Positions 46,862 to 58,020 of a stretch of 64,000 nt of DNA are shown here, piece by piece (the stretch's first letter is position 1; every line of letters starts with the position of its first letter). A program made the position numbers and the translations under genes. The notes under the pieces are model-generated. The model was given only the letters and a program-made list of their open reading frames with translations. It made no database searches and was not told where the DNA came from. The stretch covers positions 7,750,001 to 7,814,000 of the forward strand of contig JBANAY010000003.1 in the NCBI GenBank assembly GCA_037952775.1, in the 5' to 3' direction. Source of the stretch: Clonostachys chloroleuca. Lineage: Eukaryota; Ascomycota; Sordariomycetes; Hypocreales; Bionectriaceae.

Positions 46862-48801
46862 GGTTATTGCGAGAAAGTAAGCGTTTGTAGTCGTCTAGTG
46901 GATGATTATAAGACCTAGCAACTTTGAGATTGGAGAAAGTAGAGGAAGGAAACTAACCTTATATATCTACACCAGCTACCATTTTACACACCACCCCGCA
47001 CATATCGTATAACCTCATTCCAAGGATGGTGAAGCAAGCGATCTAATAGGCCAGTTCGGATTTATAAGTTGCAACGGCCGTGCGAGAGACGCATTTATCT
47101 GGCATGGGTTTGGATGCATGAGCTAGCTGGATCGACATCTGGCCCAACTCGACCACTGTTAACGGACAATTCTAATCCCCGAAGATACCTTGATGGAACC
47201 AGCGGTAGGTTATCTATGCATCTTCTCGCTAGGATACTACATGTACAGAATAGCTATGCCAACGCCCTTATCTTATGCTACTCACGACTAAACGATTGGC
47301 ATGTGGTAGATGATCTCTCTGCAGATTATTTGGATAGAACGATGCTTCTCGTGGGTTTGAGCCATGACAACGAGCAGTAACACTGACATCCAGCCTTCTT
47401 GCTACATTTGATGAATCATCAGTCTCGTATCAACTTCGGAGAGTTCCCCACTCTTCATGCTTCATCTCGTCCAAGCCGGTAAGTATCAAATGCGGGATGG
47501 TGCAACAAGGCCCCACGTACTCGGAGTTAGGCCTCGGATATACAAAGAAATTCCATGAGAACGTTGCCTTAATGTAGCAATGAGATCATTACCTCAATCA
47601 AGAAATGATTTTGCCGTTCATTATCCGTACTCCGTACTGACTCGGGCATTTCTTTGCAAACTTGTTGACCTGGTGCTTGACCCTTCTCCCAGGCGCGGAC
47701 TTGCTGCTGTAACCACCTCAGTTGGCACCTTTCCCATCAGTTGCCTTTCGTGCAGAGTGACATCATCTCACATTTGCTCAAGGCGACCGTAGACTTAGCG
47801 AATCGTCCGCTAGGGTGTGGTTGACGGTGTGAGAAAGGTACTATTCAGACTACGGGAACGATAGGACCCCAAGCTCGCCCTTTCATACACGCTGGAAGTC
47901 ACTGACCTTGAATTCGGGATGATGTGAAGATATTTCACTCAATACAAAACAACTATCTCGCCGATACTTTGAACAAGATCTCTAGTTGTTCGTTTTCGTT
48001 GCTATGTGCTAGGACTGCATCCCTTCCTGCTTTGGTTGATGATTCAAGTCAGTCTCTTCTCGTTTGTTAATCTAGAAATCAAACAGACGCGTTACATGGC
48101 GCTCAACCAGTGTTGTCCCATATAGCTCGAAGAGTTATTGTACTATAACATCTCTCAGGCAGACGTTCTCGCCACTTTCCAATGGTTATCCCTTGTCGTG
48201 AAGCAGGATGCATCTTGACAAGAACTATTTTGAGTTAATGTCTTTAATCACTGAACCACCACCTCATCTCTTGCCTTAAAGCTTCAATTGACTATGAGTA
48301 CTCGGCTTCAATAACAATCACAGGCTATACGCGGTGTAGACATCCGCTCCCGAGCTGACCGCGCGTGGACCCATCACAACAATTGGGAACGCCCTTCGCC
48401 ATTCTCGAAGCAAAGAGCGCGGCAGTATCATACGCCAGTTTGCTGTCTATATGTTGCACTATTGCCTGAAAACACAGTAATTTGCAAGCCACGATCGGTC
48501 TTTCAAGACATCAGTTAGAGGCTTTCCATAAAGGAATATCTCGTGCCTATTTCCTCACTTCTTCTCCAAGTTCTGGGCCTGATTACAGCATCTGGAATGT
48601 CACTTAGGATGCGACTTTGGCTGAAGTGACCTCTGATTCCAGCGCCGATTCTCAAGCATTCCAGAATCTAACTTGTTGATAGAGCCCGCTATCCTGCCTT
48701 CAGCCTGGCTGGTGAGTATTGTTTGGCATTGTGGATGATTAGAATGCGTCGCAAGTAATCTTCCTTTTCACTCTCCTCTTCGTCAGCCTAGATGAAAGAG
48801 A

Positions 48802-48815
48802 ACACACACACACAC
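48802..48815. repeat. (AC)n dinucleotide repeat
   Basis: Seven perfect AC units. Confidence 0.85.
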
Positions 48816-49330
48816 CTTGACAGGGCAGCGGCAACAGCAAAAGGCAACAGCAAAATGCATCCGTCATGGCCGTCGTGACGACGGTGATGACGATGATGAC
48901 GACGATGGCCACCGCACCACTGATAGAGATACCAGCACATATTTCGGTAGCTTAGGGTCCTCGACTTGTGGATATTAGTGGAGGAAAACAAGCCTAAAAT
49001 CGCGCCTATATCTTGGATAGAGCCCTTGGCGTCAAGGAAGGTTTGTGTACGCGACTGATCAATGCTCGTAAAGAGTATAGGGTGACCATCAATACCGTTT
49101 GTAGCTATGTCAGTGATTGACGGGGCGTGACCAAAAATGGATGCTGGTGCTTAGGACGCAGATGTTGGCTGGTCGTGTTCCGATTGCTGCTGATCTCTCT
49201 CTGAATAGGCCGCTTTAGAAAAAGGAAATATAACTTGAACAACAACGATGGCTGAATGAAAAATGCGATCTAGCGAAACGACCGGATATAGGCGGCATGG
49301 AGCAGTATAAATAGTTAGTCAGTTCTATCT

Positions 49331-49402
49331 GGCTCGTCCCAACGGCAAGGGAGTCAAGAGAGTGAATTTCACACAGTTTTCCTCCTACGTAGCTATAGCC
49401 CG
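49331..49402. repeat. Degraded dispersed repeat, second copy at 34571-34653
   Basis: The two stretches align by eye over about 75 bp (shared CGTCCC, GGCAA, GAGTCA, AGTTTTC, TAGCT-TAGCC blocks). Most differences within blocks are A/G or C/T. Possibly an LTR end. Confidence 0.4.
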
Positions 49403-50120
49403 TCGGTAAGTCTTGCTTGAGACTAAATATGAATTTCACGAAGATACAGGCTAACTAACAAAAGCCCAACCCCGTGTCCAGCACCTCTGCTCCCGAAGAA
49501 AATTCATATTCTCTACAATCAGGAATTCCACGGCAATCATTACTAGGATATAGCTAATATCAAAATACAATTACTGGAGAAGCAAATCGATGCGATACTA
49601 TCGGAGGAGAGGAGTGTACTATCGCTGGAAGCAAAATCGAAGATTAGAAACTAAGCAAACGTGTTCGGTCGGAAGGATATCGGCAATGAGATCAGGCAAC
49701 TAATCAAAGAGGACCGACTGAAACAGGCTGGGACGATGAAGAAAATGGTTCTCTTCTCCCTCAATTGTACGTGTGATCCGTTGTACCAGTTGGGAACCAT
49801 ACGCACTGCATGGCACTGGAGGCAACGGATACACACTACAAGCACGCATGGACATTCTGCCGACGTCGCTGCCGCCGCCGCGCTGCTCCTTCCCGCCCTG
49901 TTTAGACGGTAAGGGGCCATTTTCCTTGTTTCTGGATTGACTGACAATAAACAATGCACAATAAAACAAGTAGCAAGTGTGAATCATGAGGAGTAGACAC
50001 TTGCGCTCAGCATGCAGTCTAGTCTCGCGTACGCTTTCAGGTCACTTAGACACCCTAGGCCACCATTTCCGCGTAGAAAACCATATTTAATGTAATTAAC
50101 ACGCTTGTAACTGCTCAAAT

Positions 50121-51471
50121 CTAGAGCCTGGAATGCCCATGGTTGTTAAGGGGCTGGCTCTCCATTTCTAATTGATCATCCATCGGCTCAAGCTTCGAGC
50201 TCTCGTAGGGCTTGAAGATGAAAATAATTGCTTTGAAGGTGTCAGAAGGATTGAGCATCTGCAACCAGGCCCAGATTCCAAACGGCCCTCCCTGGTATGG
50301 AGTCGTCAATGCCACCTTTGTCTCGAAACCTCCCTTGCCGACGAGATACACTCCCCAGGGGTATGCCCAGAAAAAGAATAACGAAAGGGGAACCATTTCA
50401 ATGCAAAGAATCATGTTGGGAAGACCAATGTGAAGATCGGCGTACGTCAACGTGGCGCTTTCCTTCAGCGCTCCAGTATCAGTCAGAATCCAGAACAGGA
50501 TCTTTACGAGAGAAACTCGTGTTAGTAATCCCCTTTTGATGAAAGCTTATTCGGACGATACTCACAGCCTGGAAGAATGTCAAACTGACAATCGCCTTGA
50601 ATGCTATGAGCTTCAAGAGTGGCCGGTGCTTCGCAAGCTCGGCTTTCAGCAGCGCGTAGAACTGGAGGATAGCCAGCATGGCCAGGGTCAGAGAGATGGC
50701 TCCCAATGCGCCCAAGTAGGCTTTAGCAAACTTGGGGCTACTCTTCCACTCGCAGTATATGCCCGCAGCTGCAGTGATGTCCGTTCCGACAGCGACGATA
50801 AACGACACGATTGGGAGCTGAAAGATCATGATCCAGCGACTCTAGAAAGAAGAATAGATAGTTAGTCAACCAACTCTGGGCATCTTCGCAGTTTGATATG
50901 TCTATCCATACTCTAAACCATTTTGCTCCGTTGTGCCTCTTGGCTGCGATGTAAATGTCCCGCTGATCGTCATTCGGAGAGATGAAGTCGCAGAGGAGGA
51001 GGAAGAATGAGCCGATGGCAAACGCCTCCACGAAACCCAGCCAGGGATGAATATATACATATGCTTTGGGGAAGGCGACGGAAAGGAAAGAAATGATCGA
51101 GAACATGGTGATCAAAGTAGCAATGCGCATGATTCTGGCAGGCCGGCTGTCAGTTAAAATTCCTTCATCTCTGCGCTTATGGGAATATCATACTTGACCT
51201 GCTCGGTTGGGTTTGAAAGATGCGTTGCGTGCATTTGTTTGAAAATGAGCATAATTACGATGGCGATCAACGAACATGCACCCGAAATGATCATGTTCAG
51301 ATGGTAGAAGTCAAAACTGCCAACTATATGCTGTGTCGCATCTGTTTATCGTTAGATGCTGAGTTTCTCTTTTGTTCCGTTTGATAGCCTACTTTCATCT
51401 AACGAATGGATCGGGCATGAGTGGGAGTCCGTTGGAGTATTGTCATCTTGATGGTTGTTGAACAAGCCCAT
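50121..51471 (-). CDS. OST-alpha/TMEM184 (DUF300) family membrane protein
   Basis: Exons 51471-51393, 51341-51194, 51134-50912, 50841-50566 and 50501-50121 give 368 residues; all introns are 51-70 bp with canonical ends. The protein has a short N-terminal outside tail, then a helix ISGACSLIAIVIMLIF, then RIATLITMFSIISFLSVAFPKAYVYIHP, FVEAFAIGSFFLLLCDFI, MIFQLPIVSFIVAVGTDIT, LALFFQ-like helices and FFQAILFWILTDTG. LPNMILCIEMVPLSLFFFWAYPW near the C-terminus is characteristic of the family. Members include the organic-solute transporter alpha subunit. The fungal substrate is unknown. Confidence 0.88.
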
Positions 51472-53798
51472 CGTGCTTAATTGCAGCAGGGTGCTTTGGT
51501 CAAAAGAAGAAGAAGGCTGTGTGTAAAATTATCTCGGTCGACTAATTAAATGATGGTTTGATGTTGTCCGAATGTCGGATCAGGTCTAGGACTCGGACGT
51601 TGATATACCATCAAAGCGGCCTCCAGGCTTACTGCATGTAAGCCTCTCTTCCACTCCCAACAATGGCCCATGAAAGGAGTCCATAGGCCAGTTCCTTACA
51701 GCTGAGCCCCCGCTCGCATGGCTTAACAAATTTGGCAGATCTCATCTATTATAAGGCTGGACTTGCGTGTCTTGGTTGGCTGTTTCGGCTCTTGGTGGCT
51801 TCTCCGGTAATTCGGCACGGTTGTGAAGGTGCCGAGCAGCTCCTGCGTCAGCGCTAAGCCACATCATCGGAGCCAGGAGAAAGTGGCTTTTTCAGTCCAT
51901 TTACGCGGTCCTGTCTTCAGTCTCGATTCCACTAGTTGGACGAGCGACAAGGTCAAAGAATAGCAGGCTATATTGATCCCTCTTTCGTGGCTTTTTGCAA
52001 ATTTATGAAAATATGTTGAAAATCCGATTCAAAAAAAGTCTTCAGTGGGAATCTCCGCGGTTTTCTTCCCTGTGGCTGGCTCAGACTGTGTGCATACATG
52101 ACGGGAATGAGAGCTGCCCGGCAATATCGGCACTGGTGGGCTACCTCCCTCCCCTCCACTGCCACGACGAAATAATTTCCCCAAACGTCGAAACAGTGCG
52201 GCGCTTTACAGCCCGACATTTCGTCTAGCACTCGTGGCTTGGTGCTGCAAGTCGCGTTGTCCATCATGTGTTGGGCGCACCGCCACAGGCCACAGCATCC
52301 TCTTTACATATGAGCGACAAGACTTCAGAGGAAACCACCATCTGCCCAACTTCAATCGTGTAACGAGTAATCAAGCTGATATCTGCTCCAGATATGATGA
52401 TATTTATCATTGCAAACCACGCTCACCGTAGGATTAGCGATTTCTGTGACATGACGACTGATATAACTGACCTAGAAAACAAAGCTCGATACTTATAAGC
52501 CTACATACCCTAGAGACGTCTTCTCTGCAAGTATTAGTCTATGGCTGACGGCAGTATATTTCTACCTTGATAATTTGAGCTAGATTTATACTTCTTTGAA
52601 AATTCGGAAGAATTACTACAATTGGAGTAGGGATAGATAAAAGTAACTCGTTGGGTGTTGGGATATCTGCAACACGGTGTTTGAATAACATTAATGGTTC
52701 ACAAAAGCGCGACCAAACGTCTCGTCAATTGGAATCTGACCAAAACTCCCGAAGGCACCGAGAAAAGCAATACTACCTCATCATTCTATCTCTACACAGA
52801 AAAATTTCAAAATGAAACCAAAGTATGGACGAATTGGATCCGAAGCTCCCGATATTGACCGGAAATGTGTTCTTCCAGCCATTCGTTACCAGGATTGTAG
52901 ACAGGGCAAATTCAATCAGCCATAAAGCACTCAAACAAAAACATGAAGCTTGGAAAACCGACATCAGACCGACATCAGCAGATCTCGGAGATCTGAACGA
53001 CTGCAGTTGGTGGCTAATACGGAAACAGACGTCAAATATGAGAGGTCATTTTTGAAACCCTGAAAAATTAATTCTAATCACATTTTTCGTGATCCTCGGA
53101 TCCGAAGGCTCTTTCGTCGCAGAATATGGAACATTCGGCAATTCCATTCACTGGTATTCCCTCTCCTCGGCATTGCGTTGATGTTTGATTAACTCGTAGG
53201 CAGAAGTGAATCTTGAAACTCCGAGCTTCGTAGCCTCTCAAAAAGATTTGCAATTCGTATTTTCGCAATGTCAAGAATTTGTAAACCCAATCCCGAGCGA
53301 TCCCCGGTCGGCTTTGAATTTGAGCGTCTGCACAATGACGTCGCAAGCTGAGGCCGCGTATTCCCGAACGACTTGGACCCTGCTCTAGACCGAACTTGGA
53401 GAGGCCGCAAAGTGCCGGGCCGTTGCGTCGCTTCACCACGGGATCGGATCCCCGGGACTGGCTCGGTGATGCAGCCTGTGAAGGAATGTTTGGCTGTTGA
53501 GGTTGCGAATGGCGAAAATCTAACTGGTCGAGAACGGAGAGCAGTATGATGCAGAGAAGACAAAGTTTCACAATGAACGGGAGGATAAATATCACAATGA
53601 ATCCTTTTGAACCTGACTTTTCATCTCATCATCAATCACTTCACTAAGCATTCAAAGCATTAGCGATCTTCGACCTCATCAACAATCATCATCAACACCC
53701 ATAACCATCTCACCATCTCAAAGCATTTGATAAAACCTCATCTCAGGCATTTACTAAATTCCAAACACTACACCACACTCCTAAACTACATCAACTCA
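51472..53798. other. 2.3-kb region without a supported gene
   Basis: A 173-codon minus-strand frame at 53074-53595 lacks an ATG. The last 200 bp before 53799 are CT/CATC-rich, as in strong fungal promoters with pyrimidine-rich leaders, fitting the codon-biased gene downstream. Confidence 0.45.
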
Positions 53799-55688
53799 AT
53801 GGCTTTCGTCGCAAACGGAAATGAGTACGACTTCATTGTCGTTGGCGGCGGCACTGCTGGTAATGCAGTTGCCGGCCGTCTCGCCGAAAACCCTCACGTT
53901 CGCGTCCTGGTCGTCGAGGCTGGCATTCCCAACCCTAACCAAGTCCCCATGATTACCACACCATCCCAAGCATTCAACCTCCGCGGTAGTAAGTATGACT
54001 GGGGCTACAAGTCAACCATGATCAAGCGTGACGATTACGAGCGTGTTGAGAAGCCCAACACCCGTGGCAAAGCTCTCGGTGGATCATCTTGCGGCAACTA
54101 CTTCACCTGGATCCCCGGCTCCAAGCCCACCTTTGATGACTGGGAGGAGTTCGGCGGTTCTGAATGGAACTGGGATGGCTGCGTAGATTACCTCCGAAAG
54201 TGTGCCACCTACCATGACGAGAAGAAGCTATACCCTGCTGAGCTCAAGAAGATCGGCACAGGCGGCCCCATCCAGATCGAACACGCAGATTTGGTCCCCG
54301 AAATGCAGCCTTTCCGTGATGCTCTCACCGAGGCCTGGCTGTCCAAGGGCGAAGTCCTCACCGAGGACATTTACGAGGGTGAGATGCGAGGTCTCACTCA
54401 CTGTGTTGACACTATTCACGGTGGCCAGCGTCAGGGTAGCTTTCTTTACCTGAAGGACAAACCAAACGTCAGCATCCTCTATGGTGTTCAGTCCAAGCAG
54501 CTCATCATCGATCCCGAGACTAACGCATGCCTTGGTGTCACTGTCATCAACCCCGACACCAACGTTGAGCTTAGCGTCTATGCTAGCCGGGAAGTCATCC
54601 TTTCACAAGGTGTTTTTGAGACCCCCAAGTTGCTTATGCTTTCTGGTGTTGGCCCCGCCGAAGAACTCAACAAGCACGGAATCAACGTGAAGTTGAACTC
54701 GCCCCATGTCGGCCAGCATCTTCTTGACCACCCTATCGTGCCTTTTGTCCTCCAAATCAAGGACGGCTATGGTCTGGACGAGTACATCCTCCGCCAGGGG
54801 CCTAAGAACCAAGCTGCCGTTGCTCAGTATGCCAAGGATAAGACTGGTCCAGCGAGCTCCGGTTTCCTTGAGCTTGTCGGCTTCCCTCGAATTGATCAAC
54901 GTCTTGAGAAGTATGAAGCTTATCGACAGGCCAAGGCTGCCAATGGCGGTCTCGATCCATTCGGCCCAGCAGGCCAGCCTCACTTCGAGCTTGACTTTGT
55001 CGGCCTCTTCAGCTCTGCTTTCCAATGGCACTACCCGGTTCCTGAGAGCGGCAACTACATCACTGTCATTGTGGACTTGTTGCGGCCCCTATCCGAGGGC
55101 GAGATCACATTGAACAATGCTAGCCCGTTGGTGCAGCCCAACATCAACCTCAACTTCTTCGGCAACGACTTGGATATTCTTGCTATGCGCGAGGGTGTCC
55201 GCTGGACCTATGACCTGTTGACCAATGGTTCTGGGTTCAAGGACATCGTTGTTGCAGAGTACCCTTGGAAGATGCCCCTCGAATCTGATGATGAAATGAA
55301 ACGTGCTGTCCTCGATCGCAGCCAGACAGGTTTCCGTAAGTATATGACTCCCATGGCATATGACGCACTACTAACATCTCATGTAGATCCCTGTGGCACT
55401 GCCCGTCTCTCTAAGAGCATCCAGCAGGGTGTTGTTGATTCCAGGCTCCGCGTCCACGGAATCAAGAATCTCCGTATCGCTGATGCTTCGATCATTCCCG
55501 TCATCCCCGACTGCCGCATCCAGAACTCCGTCTACATGATTGGTGAGAAGGTCAGTACTGATAGACAACTTATCAAGGAAACATTTGACTTTGACTAACA
55601 CACAATACAGGTTGCCGATATGATCAAGGCTGATCACAAGGATATCTACGAGAAGAAGAACATCCCCTACTTCTCCAGTCGCCTTTAG
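53799..55688 (+). CDS. GMC-family FAD oxidoreductase (choline/glucose dehydrogenase-like)
   Basis: 592 residues; exons 53799-55335, 55387-55550 and 55611-55688. The N-terminal FAD motif is DFIVVGGGTAGNAVAGRLAE with VLVVEAG. GMC signature 1 is GKALGGSSCGNYFTW and signature 2 GVFETPKLLMLSGVG. Near the C-terminus the first intron rebuilds GFHPCGTARLS, and IPDCRIQNSVYMIGEKVADMI carries the active-site region, with Asn where many members have His. There is no signal peptide, so it is intracellular or peroxisomal. Codon use is strongly C-ending, unlike neighbours, suggesting high expression. The sugar or alcohol substrate cannot be read from sequence. Confidence 0.93.
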
Positions 55689-56053
55689 ACAAATGGTGGT
55701 TCGAGATGAAGAAGGCTGTTTTAATTAGCTGCGCTTATCCATAGATCGTGAACTTTAGACTTTCTGCTCTCTTTTGTAGTGCTATAGATTTGGAATTTAT
55801 TTACTTTTTTTTAACGCCTCCTACGGGATCTGAATTTTGTAGGGTCTTACGTCTACCGAGAAACAGTAATATGAACAAAACATACCAGTAACAATGAATC
55901 GAAACAATTAACAGCACATAAGTTTGTTGTTTACATATAACTCTGGTCCATTAAGTGCAACAAATCGTTTTCCTACACCTGAAACATTATTCATAAACTA
56001 CATGTAAATACAAACATGGTCAATGTTTAAACACCGAGCTTTTGTGTCTTCTG
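55689..56053. other. Intergenic between convergent genes
   Basis: AT-rich 3' flank, no gene seen. Confidence 0.5.
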
Positions 56054-57301
56054 TCATGTGTTGGTTGGTGTCATGTCGTTCGGGAGGAGACGCAACACTC
56101 TGAAAAAATGTTGATACGAGGTGGGAAGGCTGGCACCAATAGGAGACGTAGGCAGCGGCCGACAGAGTCTGTCCATCTTCATTATGAAACTACAGATCGG
56201 TACGTCACGGTTTCGCCCTTGCTCATCCCAATCATAGCTCTCAACGTATCTTTTCTTGCCATCGGAGAAAATGCGATGGTCCCTACTGCTGCAGGGGTAC
56301 TCAGCGCCATATACAGCATCGTAGTAGTATCGGAAACCTTTTGCCAATCGATGACGTGTGGGAAGGTCGTTTCGAGGATTGATCAGATACAAACGGGCCC
56401 ATATGGGGATCCTGCCTGTCAACCAGTCCCACCAAGCCCGCATCACAAGACCTCTAGTTGAAGCTTCTGACAGATAATGACAGACAGTCTCCCTAGTCTC
56501 CCCTAAGCCCTTCTCCCAGCCGTCTTCAAACTCAAAGGCAAGATTCAAAGCTGAGGCATAAGGAAGTTGGAAGAAAGGAAGGCGGGTGAGGAATTTCTCC
56601 CACTGAAAATAAACGCAAGCATCCATGTGTTCCTGTGGAAATCGGAAGCACACTATGTCTGCCGTCCACCAGTCGATATAGACCCTCCCGCCTTTTTCGG
56701 GCAACGTAGCCGTAGTTCGGCTGAGCGCAATCTTGTTCTTTTCCTCCGCTGAAAGAGTTCTTGCTGACGAGAGACACTCCTCGGATGGAGAAGGTTCTGT
56801 TGGTGTTGGATATTCATTTTGGGCAACCGTCTTTTTGACTGACGACTTGGCCTTTCCAAGTCGATTGTAATACTCAGTTAGGACGATGCGCGATTCCCAG
56901 CAAGCAGTCCGGAGCCCCGCGTTCCAGTAATAGTGGACACGATTGGCCTCGGCCCAGGTGAGTTGGCACGGTTGAGATCGCAACTGACGGCGTTCGACAG
57001 GTTCTGGTTTCTTGTCCTTTGGGTGGATATGCTTCTTTTTTTGCCCGGGAGGATTCATGTAGATGGATATGAGTCGTGGCAGAAAGCTTTGTCGATATCC
57101 GCCATGTTCCTCGTTGAATAGGGAGTAGTAGTGAAGTCTTGGTGACTCGTGGCCACATATGGCCAACCTCCAAATCACCAGACGTATTTGAGTCGGTAGT
57201 TTTGAGAAGAGATGGAAATGGGTTGACTGTTGTCGCGAGGCTCTCGCTTGAGCGTTTGTACAGCTAGTCAGTCTTGCGCGCCGGCCAGTGTTTCTCTCCA
57301 T
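56054..57301 (-). CDS. 2EXR-domain protein
   Basis: 415 residues, intron-less, from the ATG at 57301. The opening is basic, followed by FHLFSKLPTQIRLVIWRLAI, the 2EXR signature (F..f..LP.eiR..IW). ACWESRIVLTEYY and VYIDWWTADIVCFRF are common in this fungal family. The rest is aromatic-rich with no catalytic motif. 2EXR is an F-box-like fungal domain of unknown function. It is transcribed in the same direction as the next gene upstream. Confidence 0.82.
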   Translation of the reverse strand: MERNTGRRARLTSCTNAQARASRQQSTHFHLFSKLPTQIRLVIWRLAICGHESPRLHYYSLFNEEHGGYRQSFLPRLISIYMNPPGQKKKHIHPKDKKPEPVERRQLRSQPCQLTWAEANRVHYYWNAGLRTACWESRIVLTEYYNRLGKAKSSVKKTVAQNEYPTPTEPSPSEECLSSARTLSAEEKNKIALSRTTATLPEKGGRVYIDWWTADIVCFRFPQEHMDACVYFQWEKFLTRLPFFQLPYASALNLAFEFEDGWEKGLGETRETVCHYLSEASTRGLVMRAWWDWLTGRIPIWARLYLINPRNDLPTRHRLAKGFRYYYDAVYGAEYPCSSRDHRIFSDGKKRYVESYDWDEQGRNRDVPICSFIMKMDRLCRPLPTSPIGASLPTSYQHFFRVLRLLPNDMTPTNT

Positions 57302-58020
57302 TGTCGTCTTTGGGCTTCGGGTGTGGAAAATCTGCAAAAGTTTGGTTGATAAATAATCTACCGTGTCTTTTTGCTATTTTCCTCTTGCATGGTCGCACCC
57401 CAGATATTCGCTTGGGAATAGTAGGTACGGCTTTTCAAACGCATGAGGTATCAAAAAGGAGGGATGCCAAAGCCACTTCTTTCCAACAAAGGGGTTCATA
57501 AATTGAAGGAGCCAAAAACAAGCAGTAGAAGAACAAGAAGAAATCCTAACCGTCTATTATCATTTCCAGCATATTGTGTGGTGAGATCCGCATTGCAAAT
57601 TTTTCACTTTGAACCTTGATCAAGGGCGACAATGGATTAAAACTTCCAACTAATGCACCGTAAATCTAACTTTGGTAAACTATGTCACTCCGTGATTTAA
57701 GAGCATAAGACTACCTACCTATTTATGGCTCTTAATAATTATTTCTAGGCGCTCGCCCTGTTTTAAGCGAGTACAAAAAAGAAAGAAAGATAAAAGGTGC
57801 GGTCTTACGGAGCAGTGGCCTGGGAGTAGAGCAGGCCTATCTGCCATCGTAGATTTGTACGTGAAAGGTATACAAAAGTAGTGATACCCTCTGGTAAGTA
57901 TGTAAGTGATAGCACGGTAGATTCTATCAATGCGCTTCGCTTTATGCTGCCGTAATATTCTGTTCATCTTAGAGAATGGTCTCCTGATGGCCACCCCTAA
58001 TATGATGTCACATTGTTATA
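57302..58020. other. Intergenic
   Basis: No gene seen; promoter side of the 2EXR gene. Confidence 0.45.

Larger units (their letters stand above)
46862..50120. other. 3.2-kb gene-free region
   Basis: Largest empty stretch. Contains a (CA)n run at 48802-48815, a GAC/GAT-rich run near 48871-48908 and a degraded repeat copy at 49331-49402. Probably decayed repeats; no coding region recognised. Confidence 0.45.

Noticed and set aside
53074..53595. 173-codon minus-strand frame with hydrophobic start and several Cys, like a small secreted protein
   Set aside because: The frame opens with GTG, there is no ATG that keeps the hydrophobic start, and no family resemblance.
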